64,000 nt of DNA from Sordariomycetes sp. S80-01Y (lineage: Eukaryota > Ascomycota > Sordariomycetes), in NCBI GenBank assembly GCA_037042185.1, contig JAXQJY010000032.1:2976001-3040000 (forward strand), written 5' to 3'. The notes beneath the pieces are model-generated. The model saw only the letters and a list, made by a program, of their open reading frames with translations. It was not told where the DNA came from and ran no database searches. Below are positions 22,070 through 34,010 of the stretch, piece after piece (position 1 is the stretch's first letter; the number at the start of each line of letters is the position of its first letter). Made by a program: the position numbers and the translations under genes.

Positions 22070-24273
22070 ATGTCGTATTCCATAGGCGGGAAGAGAACGT
22101 CTTCTGGTCAAGCCTCTGACAAGAAGCACGTTGGAAAAAAGCTTGCGAATACTAATGGGATACCAACAAGTTCACGCTTTGATGCACCGGAGTTTACACC
22201 CGCGCTGCCTCCCAAGAGCAATCCATGGAATAGGCCTCCATCGAAATTACCCAGTGGTCCTGCTTCTCCAGGAGTGTCAATCAACGACCCGCCACTCCCA
22301 TCGCAAGCTCAGTCAGAAAAGGCGGAATCTGCTGCAAGGAGTAGTAATTCAAGCGGGATTAGAAATAACGAAAGTTCGCCGTCAGTCCCAGTCGGAGGAT
22401 ATCATGGACCCGATTCAAAGGCACCTACCTCATCCAGTCAACAGAGCACGACTCACCACACGGCTTGTTCTGACAATAATACGACCTCTTCGAAAAATGA
22501 TGGCTCCAAGAGCACAGAACAGATAGCGTCAGATTCGAATCCTTGGTTCTCAAGCAGCAACCCCTTTTCGGGAAAGACCAAATCTGAGTTAGGTTCACCT
22601 GAGCCTTCTTTGACCGACCTGTCTCTACCGCCTATCCCGGAGACAGCCAGCCAGTCAAATGACTCTGGCTCAAATCAGCCCACGAATAGGACCCCATCCA
22701 ATGTTTCAGAGAGCACTATCCTAAATAGCCCAGTGGAGAACGAAGACTCCCTGGCCGCTGAAGACGCCGTGACCAATCGTTGCCAAGAGGAGGAACCACT
22801 TCCCCCCAAGGAGAATCAAACCGAGGAGACGACAGTGGCGAATGCCGAGAAAGATCCTAGGCCACCTTCGCGGGAGTCTGTACACTCGCTTACCAGCGCG
22901 GATACTGCTAGACAGACAGCAAGGTCGGCTTCGTTCAGTTCTGAGGACTCTCGAAAGGTTCCCACAACATTGCTGACAGCTCTGCAAGGGGACGAGCGGT
23001 GAGTCTATCTATGGTCACTCGTCAAACGGCACTAACGAATGTAGTCTTTGGGGAAATCCTGCCGGGGCGGACATACGTATCGGAGCCAGATCTTGGAGCA
23101 CCATGGTTCATCGACACATCGTGGAACACCACTCCCTCTACCTCAGGGAGTGCCTGCCTCATCCGGTCCGAAACGAGAGCTTCTCCTACTTCCATGAGTC
23201 ATGTTGTACTGACAACTTTAGGGCACCAGCAACATCTTTATACGGATTGACTGTGCCCCCGAAACAGTAGCGCATTGCCTCTACTTCATGTACACTCAAA
23301 GTACGTCTGTGGACTTGGTGACCTGGCATTGACTGACTGGAAGCTAGAGCTCGACAACATCAGTCCCATGCCACCGTACGACAAGGGTCATCTCACGCGG
23401 TGCGTGCTGATGTACACTTGCGGTGTCTTCCTGCGTATCAAGGGCTTGGTTCGCCGAATCCTGCACGTCGTGGAGACTACCGCAAGACAGCTATCGGCAG
23501 AGATCAAAGAGCTCCACCAGAGCAGACAACCGGGGACGGTGCTGCCTCACTTTGGCTTTACAGACGACCACCTCCTCCACGCCCTTGATTTAGTATACGG
23601 GCAACCGTCACAAGAGGTCATGAAGCCAATGCGGATGGTGATGGCTGCCGTCATCGACGACACGTTTTTGTGGCTGCTTCTACAGCCTTATGTCAAGAAA
23701 CGAATCGCAAATGAGCCTTGGACTACGCACATGGAGCGCTTCTCGCGGGACATAATCGAGTATCGCGATCTCAAAGCCAGTTCGCCAGATGGCTCTGTTG
23801 TAGCGGACGATGAGACACTCACACAGCTGCTGGACCGGGAGGAGGTTCGAAACCAGACATCAAAAGCAATGGTCCTTTAGGATGAGGGCATACGTGGCAT
23901 ATACCGCCGATTTGGTCCCCATTTTGTTGTAGGGGAGAGATTTCCGATGATCGCCTTGGCAACTGAGCAGCGAAGTCTCCTCGAATTTGACTTGCAGAAC
24001 GAATGGCCCGTGTCCAAACCGGCACCACCACAGCAGCAACTGAACAATGAAGCGTCAATCCACAACGAACATAGCCCCGGAGTCACGGTTCAACATGAGG
24101 GACGGCGTAAGGCTGGTGGAGCCCCGAAGAAGAGCAAGCAGAATAAACCAACTACCGTCGATGGCTCCTCAGGCGGGAAAGCTCCTGGAATAGCTGCGCC
24201 CAGCGCTGGACTAAGCAAGTCGTGGAAGAACCGGTACCGGGATAGGGGACGAGGAAAAGCAGCTAGGAAATGA
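22070..24273 (+). CDS. BTB/POZ-like fungal protein, frame interrupted by an in-frame TAG
   Basis: Exons: 22070-22998, 23045-23165, 23222-23300, then 23348 onward. To the TAG at 23878-23880 the product is 553 residues; the same frame continues to 24273. The first ~310 residues are low-complexity Ser/Pro/Asn-rich. A BTB-like core follows: GADIRIGARSW...HRHIVEHHSLYLREC...IFIRIDCAPETVAHCLYFMYTQK. After it comes a helical region with HFGFTDDHLLHALDLVYG. Downstream of the TAG the frame reads DEGIRGIYRRFGPHFVVGER and ends in a basic SWKNRYRDRGRGKAARK. The second intron's donor is weak (GTCCGA) but has a good branch point (TACTGAC). ATG 22055 in the same frame is an alternative start with poorer context. 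Function unknown. Confidence 0.65.
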
Positions 24274-24708
24274 ACACACAGGAAGAGTGAAAAGGGCGAC
24301 TTTTGCTTAGCGATGGCGCGAGTCTCTTTGGGACAGAGCGGGATCATTTGGCGCAGGGCTCAGTGTACCAGGCTTACAGGAACACTCACGCACTAGATTA
24401 GCGAATAGATCTGTTTTAGGCTACCGAGGCTTTAAATTGACTAATAGCACGCACGCGCATGCGAGTCTCCGCGGCTGGAATTTCGAAGATGCTGAAGCCT
24501 GTGGGTACTCATTTGAGAGGCAGCAATGTGCAGCAGACAAATATGGACATGTTCAGTTCAAAAACCCCATTTCCCGTCGCAAATAGCTCGTAAAGGCACG
24601 AGGCTCGCAGATTAGACTTTCTAACCCTAATCCCATATGTCATAATTCATGAGTCCCATTCCTTGATACCGTGGTTTGCGCCTGAAAAAGCAAAGTCCCA
24701 CCCCATGC
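24274..24708. other. Convergent intergenic region
   Basis: 3' flanks of the BTB-like gene (+) and the proline/RS-rich gene (-). Nothing else seen. Confidence 0.55.
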
Positions 24709-25349
24709 TCACCGTCTGGAGTAGCAATCCCAGTCCCTGCTGCTCTCCCTCTCCCTCTCCTGATCACGCATTCTGATCCTGATCTGGTGTTCGTCCTCAA
24801 GCATCAAAGGCCGCCTCTGCGGCTCGGGCTCCCTCTGCGGCGGGCTCCATCGCCTGGGGGCATCGACATATCTGAAGGTCTCGTACTGCGGCTCGGCCCT
24901 CACCGGGTAGGGAATGTAGTGATCGCGCTCGACGACGCGCTCGTAGTCATGCTCGTAGTCCCGGTCGCGCGACTTGCTCCGCGACTTGGAGCGGGACTTC
25001 TTCTTCTTGGGCTTCTTGGGCGGCGAGGGGTCGACGTCGACGGCGATGACGTCTATTGGGTCCGGCTCGGGCTCGGGCTCTGCTGGAGGTGGTGGAGGAG
25101 GAGGGAGAGGTTCCGGGCAGACGGGCGGCGGCGGCGGAGGAGGAGGAGCCGGCGCCTCGATGGGAGGGCAGGGGGGAGGCGGAGGCGGGGAGGGCGGGAT
25201 GAAGCGGGTTACCGATTTCCGGACGGTGGCTATGTCGGGCTCGGGGTGGGAGAGGTAGAGGCGGGTTTTGTAGCCGCGGTTGCGTGTTGCTGCGAGGGCT
25301 GTCAGGAGGGGATCAGGACGGTTGGGCGGAAGGGCGCGAGCGTACTCAT
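24709..25349 (-). CDS. Proline-rich, RS-like fungal protein of unknown function
   Basis: Two exons: a first coding exon of only 4 nt (25346-25349, ATGA) and 24709-25298, separated by a 47-nt intron (GTACGC...CTGACAG), giving 197 residues. The splice gives MTLAATRNRGYKTRLYLSHP in frame with the long open frame downstream; unspliced, the ATG runs into a stop after 15 codons. Residues about 45-95 are poly-proline runs (PPPPPPPCPP, APAPPPPPPPP, PPPPPPPAEPEPEPDP), then a basic SR stretch (KKPKKKKSRSKSRSKSRDRD) and a charged C-terminus rich in Arg/Glu with ETFRYVDAP. The composition suggests a disordered, possibly RNA-associated or SH3/WW-binding protein, but no domain is recognised. Confidence 0.7.
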
Positions 25350-28034
25350 TATCGCGGTTGGCGGGGTGGTTGTCTTACGTGGACAGGCGGGGAGATAGCG
25401 TGAGTGACGTGTGACGCCGTTAGGGGGGGGAGCGCAGCTCAGCGAGCACGAAAATGGAAAGCAGAAAGCGAAGCTATTCAGAGCGAGGCTGGTCTGGTTG
25501 GAAAAACAATCACGGGCATGGAGGGAGAGGGAGAGGCGCAATATGAATATTCGATATCACGAGCCTAGGTCGGGTCCAGCCGCGCACGCAGCCAGCGATG
25601 ACGTGAGTGGATGCATGAATCAAGATTTGGATCTCGACCTCTGGCTGGTCTGGCTGGGCGTTGGGCGTCCGTGGGAGGTGGGGGCTGCAGGCCGTCGAGG
25701 CCACCCCATTGGAAGCTCGTCCGCGTGTCGAGCGAGAGCGACAGGGCCGAGCCTTGCTCGTTGGGTTATCGACGTTGGTGAGACGCCTGCTTTGGGGGGT
25801 TAATTGGGCTGTGTCGGAGGCATACGAGCGTGGTCATGTGGATGATGCCGGGGTGGCCGACGGTCGCAGCCTTGTAAGCAGTTGACAATGGCCGCTACGC
25901 TTGGGAGCTTGGGCTCAGAAGATGGAGTCTTTCGACGAGACGATGGGCAGTAGGGAGGGGCGCAACCACGGTTCGTGCTGCTTGCTGGAGGACTGGCATA
26001 GTAATTAGGAGTCTTCCTCATGGGCATCCAAAGGGGGGGCTTCCGGCGTCCTAGGGTGGTCCCGCAGAGGCCGGAGCGGCATCGACACCACGGCGCCGGG
26101 TCGGCTGCTGGCCCGGAGCCCTGGAGGCGATGCCGCCCTGCATGCGGCCCTCTGCAGCGCATGCAAGCTCCCAGGAACCGCCAACGTTGGCGGCGGAGCG
26201 TGCGTTCATGTAATGTAAATAAAGTAGCCACGCCCGTCAGCTGTCAAGTTTCAGAGGGGTTCGCAGGTGCTAGAAATAGCCAGCGAGGTCCGAGCCATCG
26301 CGCCTGAAACCGTCTTGACACGGTTGCGCGTTGATCGAGGCGCGCGTCCATTTCTGGGGTCGAGTCCGGAGAGCAGGTGATGTGATCCCACGTTTCAGGC
26401 AGGACATGTGTGACATCTCGGACGTCGCGTGAGCTGCTGACCGTTGTCGTCTGCAGGTGCTTCATTCGACAGTGCCAGTGTCTGCGTCTGGGGGCTTACA
26501 ATATGTCGTCCTGGGGAGCAATGGAGGGTTCTGTGGGAATACTGTAGGGGTTCAACGCCCGCCACATGCTTTCACACCGCTACTTGAATCAGGGGGAGGG
26601 GCAGTTCGTTGGCGAGATGGCACCAGAGGCCAGGTCAGGCAAGCCAGGTCAGGCAAGCCAGGTCAGGAAATGCCTGGCAGCTGGGTGGGGAAAAGCTTAA
26701 TTGACCAGGCTACTGGAATTCTGGCTCGGTCCTTGGGCTGACTCGCATCGGCGCAAAGGCTCCGGCACGTTGTCTTGAGACAATCTCGTGTCGAGGTCGT
26801 GGCTGGCGGCTAGCCCCTTGGCTGATTTGCTTCGTTATTACCATTATCATGGCGTTCGTCTCGTGCGGCAGCGGCAGCGGCAGCGGTTGGAGGCGTCCAG
26901 CGTCCAAGGGGTGCAGCTGGGGCGGTTCTTGTCTGCAGGACGGCACCACAAGGAGGAAGAGACGCTGTCGGTCGTTGGAGGGTGCTGGTGGGAGAGGTGA
27001 GGTGGGAGCGCTTGATGCGTGTGGCTGCTGATTGGGGCGTCCTGGGTGTCGATGCGGCCAGTCCAACGACCGAGGGCCCTGGGTGGTGAGCCACTGGCAC
27101 CTCGCTGACTGGGACCCCGGCCCCGATCAATTTTAATAAAGGATTCCTGCAGAGATCTGCCGGGCGGCGAGTTTGAGGGGGTGAACCGCTGGTCAGTGTG
27201 AGATGCGGTCGACAAGCGAGAGAGTCAAGGCCACCGGAGCAGGTCACGTCAGACAGGTCTTGCGCATCCAAAGACGAGAGGAGAGCAGCGGGTTGTTCGG
27301 CCGGAGGAGGCGGAGCTGTGGTTGATGTCACGATATCGTCCACGGTAGGCAGCTGAGGTACCGTATAGTTAGCACCGCACTGCAGGTTAGGTAGCCCCCG
27401 GAGGTGATCTGCAGTGGGATGCCACTGCGAATGCGCCAAATCCCCATCCTTTCGCCCCTGAAATTGCCGTACTTTTCTTCCACCCACGGCATGCGGGTTG
27501 CATGTCACCGTCACTACAGTGCGCTGCAGCCCTCCGAGTCCTCTTGGGTCGCCGGCAGATGGGATCTGGATTCGGGTGCTCAGTTGACGCTCTCTGGCGC
27601 CTCTCCTTGCTTTTGGTTCCTTGATCCCAGTCAGCAACCCTCAACATCTCACTTCCTGTCGTGAAGCGGCGAACGGTAATTATCGTCATCATCATCTTGA
27701 CGTCCGCCACTCCGTTATCTCGACGGGCGCCTCGCTGAGACTCGCAGCGAATTGGAGGTTCAAGTTGACGACGCTCCATTTCCCTGGCGTGGGCCCCCCA
27801 CCAAAGACACCGACCCCTTACATGGCGTCCCGGTTCTCTATTATTACACCTCGTCAATAGCACATGCGACGGCCGATCAAGCAGCCACGAGATAGCCGCT
27901 CGGCATTCAATCTGGATGCTGTGACCGTCGTTGGGCAACAGCCTTAGCTTACCGAGTACGGAGCAGCAGCCGGCCAAGCGCAACACGGGGCGGGTTCGAG
28001 TTCGAGAGGCGTCGCAGTCGCGTGGCCGTCGAAA
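25350..28034. other. Long intergenic region upstream of the RhoGAP gene
   Basis: About 2.7 kb without a supported gene. Long minus-strand open stretches at 26810-27637 and 27387-28163 have no ATG-supported product or domain and look like chance frames in GC-rich DNA. A 14-bp tandem repeat lies at 26631-26668. It may include a long 5' leader of the downstream gene. Confidence 0.5.
26631..26668 (+). repeat. 14-bp direct repeat, about 2.7 units
   Basis: CAGGTCAGGCAAGC occurs at 26631-26644 and 26645-26658, followed by CAGGTCAGGA at 26659-26668. Confidence 0.85.
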
Positions 28035-31000
28035 ATGTCGTCCTCGCACCGCAACGCCGCCAGCTCCAACGGCTACATGGACCACAACCACGACAGCCCA
28101 ACCGTTGGTCGCTCCGCCAATCCCTCCAGTCCGAGCCCGACTGCTGCATCGTCTTCCGGTCACAGGTGAGTCTGACTGAGTTTTGCCGGTTTCAACGGTC
28201 GCGTTTCATGTCTGCCTCCGAATCCAGAGTGCAGATGCACACGGCCGTCATCACCCACGATACCCTGCCGAGCCCTGTCCCGACACCAACCCCCGACCAG
28301 CTCGGTTCCCAAGTTCCCCCGGCCGTCGCGTCCTGCCCCGGATTCCAGCTGTTCCTCCTGGAACTCGAAATCTGCAGTGTGAAATGGCGGACTGGCCGGT
28401 CGAATGCTGCACGGACTGAGCTGGGTTTCCTGTCCCCTCTCTTCTTTGTGCTGGGTTGGCGCTTCTGTCGTGCCACCATCGCACTGTTTCCATGTTGCAG
28501 ACGGCGAGCTAACGCGCATCACTCTTTTTCAGAGCTCACCAGAGGTCTCTACCGAGCCCATTGGCAACGGGCACCGGCAGGAACGTCGCCAGTCCGACCA
28601 GTCCGAGCCCTCGAGACCACTACTCTTCTCGAAACCCCTTCAGCCGCTCACCGGGCCTACCGCAGTCCCAGAGCGTGCCTTCGACCGCTGAGCAGACGAC
28701 TTTTTACAGCGATTCCTCGAGCGCCCCAAGTCCGGAGCCACAAAGCCCAAAGTATGCTCTGATGAGGAACCAATTGGGAAATACGGCATCAAGGCTGACA
28801 CTCTGACAGACTACCCCCTCCAACTCTCCCGAATGATACCCGAAGCGCCTCCGATTCTCTAATATCCAAGCCCGCAGGATCCCACCCCAAGGCACCGAAG
28901 CCAGCCATGTCTGGTTTGGGTGCTGTCCAAGATCCGGACACGGGCTTACCTCGAAACTCCTCGATCGACTCTGCTATATCGGCGATTTCGTCAAAGACGC
29001 CCTCTCAGAATGGCTCTACGGACGGCATCCCCAGCGACTCAGATATTGCTGGCCTCGTGAAGAAGGCTGGTGGTGCTGAGGCGTTGATACGGAACCTGCT
29101 GAAGGACAAGAGCCAGCTGACGTCGCAAAATGACCAGCTGTGGAAGCTGGTGGACAAGCAGAGGGCCATGGTCCTCGGCCTCAACAAAGATCTCGAGCGG
29201 GCATGCAAGGACAAGGAGCGATATAGAGTGAAGCTCAAGGACGTGATGGCGGATCCGGCTGTGTCGAAAGCTGCCGGAGCAGAGCCTGGAAGAAAAGATT
29301 CCCAGACCCTCTCCGGCCCAGAGCTTCCTCGGGTTGATACAAATCAGGTGGCGCTCAAAGCTACGCTGCCCCCGGACTCTCCAACGTTGGAATCCGAGAG
29401 CCAGAAGCAGTCGCCCATCGACGGGGTGCTCGCCCCCTACCCGCTCACGCCTCCGTCCGATGGAACCACGCACAAGGTCATTTCAGCGACGACTGAGCCT
29501 CAAACGATGCCGAAGCCGCAAGAGCACGCCTATGGAAAGTACGACCACGAAGCTGAAGATAAGTCCGCAAATCAGGCTTCGAAGGAGAAGAGTGAGCTAT
29601 CGCCCTCTGCCCTGCACTTCAACACGTCGTTGCCACCCTCCCGTGGTCTGCCGCCAGATCCTCCCAAAAACCCTCCCCCAAAGCCGCCAACGCGCGCTCC
29701 GCCCACCGTCTCGGTCTCAGAAGCGACGCCCCGAACCGACGAGGGCTATCCTAGCTTCCCCGCCCCCCCAAGAAAAGCACCGCCGGCACCTCTGAACCTG
29801 CAGTCGAGCCCGCAAGATAATGCTATCGACGACGACACCGACTCCGATCTGGATGACATCCTCGATGTTGCTGAGCTTGGCCACAAGCGCGGCCGCCGGA
29901 GGACGAGGGCAGAGGATGATCGAGACCGTGAAGTCCGGGCATGGAAAGAGGCAGAAGCCCGCAGTGCTTCGAAGAAGAGTGCAGGTGGCAGCAAGCCGGA
30001 TTCGCCAGCTGAGGCTCTGCCACCTGCAGGTTTGCGGGCCGCTCCTCAGGCCATTCAGCCCGATGTTGGCGCAGCCTCTCTTGACGCGGTTCTGCAGGGC
30101 GAGGAACAACGCAGAGATGTGATTGCTCCACCCTTGATGAGCCCAGGGCTTCCGCTCAGTCCACGTCCTACAACAAATGCGAAGCAGCCACAGCTGCATT
30201 CACCACCTTTGAGCCCAAGGACCATGGGGTCGTTTCCCTCGGCGCCACTGTCGCCTCGACCACCACGTCAACCCATTCCGTTGCCACCAAACACACCTTT
30301 GGCAACCCCTGCAGCAGGATCTGGCGATGCCATGTCTGCGAAACCCCAGCCGCAATACGCTGCTCCGGCGCCTATCGCGGAAGATGCGGCTGAGTCCGCA
30401 AACAGCCCCGAAAGCACCAAGGACCGGACGAGGATCTATAGAGGCTTAGTAACGGAAGAGTTCCCTGAGCTGCTCTTGCCACCGAATGCTCTGCCCTCGA
30501 TTGCGATTCAAGTAGCTTCGTCGCGCATGAAGCCCTCGCGAGCGAGCTTGATATCTTTGACTCAACTGGAAGAAGATCCCGTGTTCACTCTGGCTGTCAT
30601 CTCGCGATCCGACGGTGGTGAACTCTGGCGCACCGAGAAGGACTCCGCTTCTCTGGCAAAACTGGACAGCCGGCTCAAGCAATGTCACGCTTTTGTTGCA
30701 CAGACTCCTGATCGGGCCTTGTTCACAGGTCATGCCCCAGCCAGAGTTGATGCCCGACGCCTTGCGCTGGAACAATACATGGATGAGGTTCTCAATACTC
30801 CATTCGATATTGCGACTGCACTGGAGCTTTGCAAATACCTCTCTACCAACACTTTACCACCCAATACAGACGAGATGGGGGGCTCGGCTGGAGGAAACGG
30901 CGAGGGTTCCTCTCATATGATCGGGCCTGATGGGCGACCTATTCGAAGTGGGTACCTAACCAAAAGGGGTAAAAACTTTGGAGGCTGGAAGTCGAGATTC

Positions 31001-32929
31001 TTCTTGCTGGATGGGCCACTTCTGAAGTACTACGAGACACCGGGAGGCGCACACCTGGGAACCATCAAGCTTCAGAACGCTCAGATCGGAAAGCAGTCGC
31101 AGAGCCAGGATAAGGAATCGCCGACTCAGTCCAACAATGATGAGATGGACAGCCAGTACCGCCATGCGTTCCTAGTGCTGGAACCCAAGAAGAGGGACGC
31201 CAGCAGCCACGTGAAGCACGTGCTGTGCGCTGAGAACGACCGCGAGCGGGATCTCTGGGTTGATGCTCTTCTACAGTGGATCGATTACCGCGACCCGGAC
31301 GATGACGAGCCACCGCCGAAATCAGGTGGCCACCACAAGAGTTCAGGGCGATCAGGCGGCGGCAAGGTCAAGAAGACCAACGCACAAGCCAAGTCTAACC
31401 ACCAACCTGCTGACTCGGACACCCTCGTAGGAGTCAGGTACGACGCTGTGCAAGCCGGAGACGCGCCGCAACACACGACTACTCGCCCAAAAACATCCGG
31501 TGGCCCAGGGGATCACCCACCAGTCTTTGGAGGAGACACGATGAGCTCGCAGCCCAAGGTCATATCAGGGCCCAAGGATCCTCAGCCGATCTCGGACTCG
31601 GCGGCTTGGGGCAACAAGACCGGGTTAGCAGCTCCTAGCCATGAGGAGAAGAAGGCTCGCAAGCGAAGCTTCTTTGGGTTTGGCCCCAAGACGCGCTCCA
31701 ATTCTGACGGGCAGGATTCCAGCCCAGGAGTCGGTGATCTGAACAGCGCAACCCCTCCACCTGGTCAGAACGGACCGGTTCGCCATGTATTCGGCGCTCA
31801 ACTGGCAGAGGCCGTCCGTTACAACCCTCCAAGAGACGTGCATGTGCCCTTGCCATCCGTGGTTTACCGCTCGATTCAGTATCTTGACTCAAAGCATGCT
31901 ACCGAGGAGGAGGGCATCTTCCGTTTGAGTGGCTCGAACGTGGTAATCAAGCAGCTCCGCGAGCGCTTCAACACGGAGGGCGATGTCAACCTGGTCACAG
32001 ACGAGCAGTACTATGACATTCATGCTGTGGCTTCGTTGCTCAAGCTGTACTTGCGAGAGCTACCAACTACGATCCTAACGAGGGATCTCCACATGGAATT
32101 TCTTCAGACAATGGAGATCCAGGATCGGGGGCAGAAACTGGCTTCCTTGGCTGAGCTTGCTTCAAGGCTGCCATTGCCGAACGCCACGCTTCTTAAGTAC
32201 CTCATTGCTTTCCTCATCAAGATCATCAACAACTCCGACATGAATAAGATGACTGTGCGCAATGTGGGTATTGTCTTCTCGCCAACGTTGAACATACCCG
32301 CTCCTGTCTTCGCCATGTTCCTGCAGAACTATGAGCCCATCTTTGGCATCGCTCCAGAAGAGTATCAGCTGCCAACTCCAGGGTCTGAGTCGAGTCAACC
32401 TGAGCAGCAAGCACAGATCGAACCCCCCGCCGCCCGCCCTTCAACCTCGTCGGGAGCCTCTTCTCCTCATCGCCAGCCACGGATTGATTCCATGCGCGAC
32501 TACCAGAGATCAACCCCCACACCTCCTTTAATGTCCAACCTCAACCCCGCTCGTGGAACGCCGACACCTCCACTGGTTCAGCAACGTGGAGGTTACGACC
32601 AAACGTACTACGCTCAGCAAAGCATGCAGAACCCGGCAGGCCAACGACCGGCCTACGATGCCTCTTACGGAGCTCCAGCGCAACCCCACCCGCAGCAGGA
32701 AGCGTACAACTTGTACCCGCAAGGTCCGCAGCAAGCCTACGACCGCAGCGCATACCAGCCACATTATGACGAGCGTGGCAGCGGTCTCGCTGCACAAGAC
32801 CAAGCCTACGGCTCTGGTTCCGGTTCTGGCAACCGCAGAAATCGCGAAAGCACCATGTACATGGGCCAAATGGGCCTGCAGCACCAAAGCTCACGGAACC
32901 GCCTCCGAGACCAGGCTCGTTACCAATAA
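28035..32929 (+). CDS. bem3: PX-PH-RhoGAP protein, Bem3-like
   Basis: Three exons: 28035-28165, 28533-28751 and 28810-32929, giving 1489 residues. Order of parts: Ser/Pro-rich N-terminus; coiled coil about 205-265 (LLKDKSQLTSQNDQLWKLVDK); long proline-rich linker; PX-like domain about 655-795; PH domain about 825-945 (GYLTKRGKNFGGWKSRFFLL ... LWVDALLQWI); RhoGAP domain about 1110-1300 with the arginine finger in EEGIFRLSG and the motifs LKLYLRELP and NVGIVFSPTL; Gln/Tyr/Pro-rich tail. This architecture is that of Bem3, a GAP for Cdc42 in polarity and hyphal growth. The first intron is 367 nt, long for this window; the second is 58 nt. The ATG at 28035 opens the splice-consistent frame. Confidence 0.92.
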
Positions 32930-33506
32930 GGCTGCGCTATCTCTTCTCTTTTTCTCTCTTCCTTCTCCGGAATTTTGTTCTTTCGCATTGTTGGGTCGAT
33001 GATACCATGTACCTTGTTGTTCTTGTTTCATTGCGTCATATACCATGAAGATTGATGAATGAGCGTCGCCGCGGCCGGCGAGTCTCACACGATATGGGCG
33101 AAGCTATCTTGGGATTACCTGCATATGCGGAGCCTCTTCAGACAGGCTCGAGGTGTTTCTTTTTTTTGACTACCTGGGTATAGGCGAGACGACTACCGCG
33201 CAGCATGCGATGTAATGTAATTCGTCCACGGGCACCTCAATGAAGCCCCGGTCAGCAGCTTTATACGCGGCCCTGTCGCCCGTTGGCAGTTTGGGAGCGG
33301 AGGGGTGCGGTGGGTGGAGCCCTGTATATACACATCTATGTGGCGGCCTTGGTGACAATAGACCGTGGTAAATACTTTAAATTATGACCAGCTTCATCAT
33401 GGGTATCGTTACTGTACATTGTCGCTATAATCTATCATGACGTGTCTCATCGCACAGAAGCTGCCGTTCCAGAGCAGCGTCCAAACCGCCCGCGCAAATC
33501 GCTCGC
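32930..33506. other. Convergent intergenic region
   Basis: 3' flanks of the RhoGAP gene (+) and the Zn2Cys6 gene (-). Nothing else seen. Confidence 0.55.
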
Positions 33507-33977
33507 TCAAAAAGGAAACATGTTATTGTCCTGCATCCCCTGGAACCCCTGGAAGACGTCGCTGAACCACGGCTCGGCGAGCATGATCTTGGCCCCGTCC
33601 TCCTGGCTCTCGGGCTGGAAGCCCAAGCCAGCAAAGTCCAGGCCCAGGTTGCCCAGCATGCCGCCGCCCATAAGGGACATGTCCATGGCCGGCGCGGGGG
33701 CCTGCTGCTGCTGGTACGGGGCCGAGGGATCACAGTAGGGCGGCATTGAGGTGCTGGACTGGGGGTTGTGCGGGTCGGAGGGGGAGTTGGTCGAGGACGG
33801 CGTTACGGCGGCCGTGGCCGGGTCGTGGAAGAAGGGCTGGGCGGGCTGGCGGAGCGGCGGGAGCTGGGCGAAGGAGTTGCTCGCGCCGCCGCCGCGGGAG
33901 GCGTCGCTGCCGGCCGCAACCTCGGACAGGAGCTGCAAAGGAGTGTTTGCCGGCTGCGGCGGGGCGGAGGAGCCGGC

Positions 33978-34010
<33 letters not shown>

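Noticed and set aside
26810-28163. Two overlapping minus-strand open frames of 258-275 codons
   Set aside because: Low-complexity Pro/Thr/Arg composition, no domain, and they run into the first exon of the RhoGAP gene; probably GC-driven chance frames.
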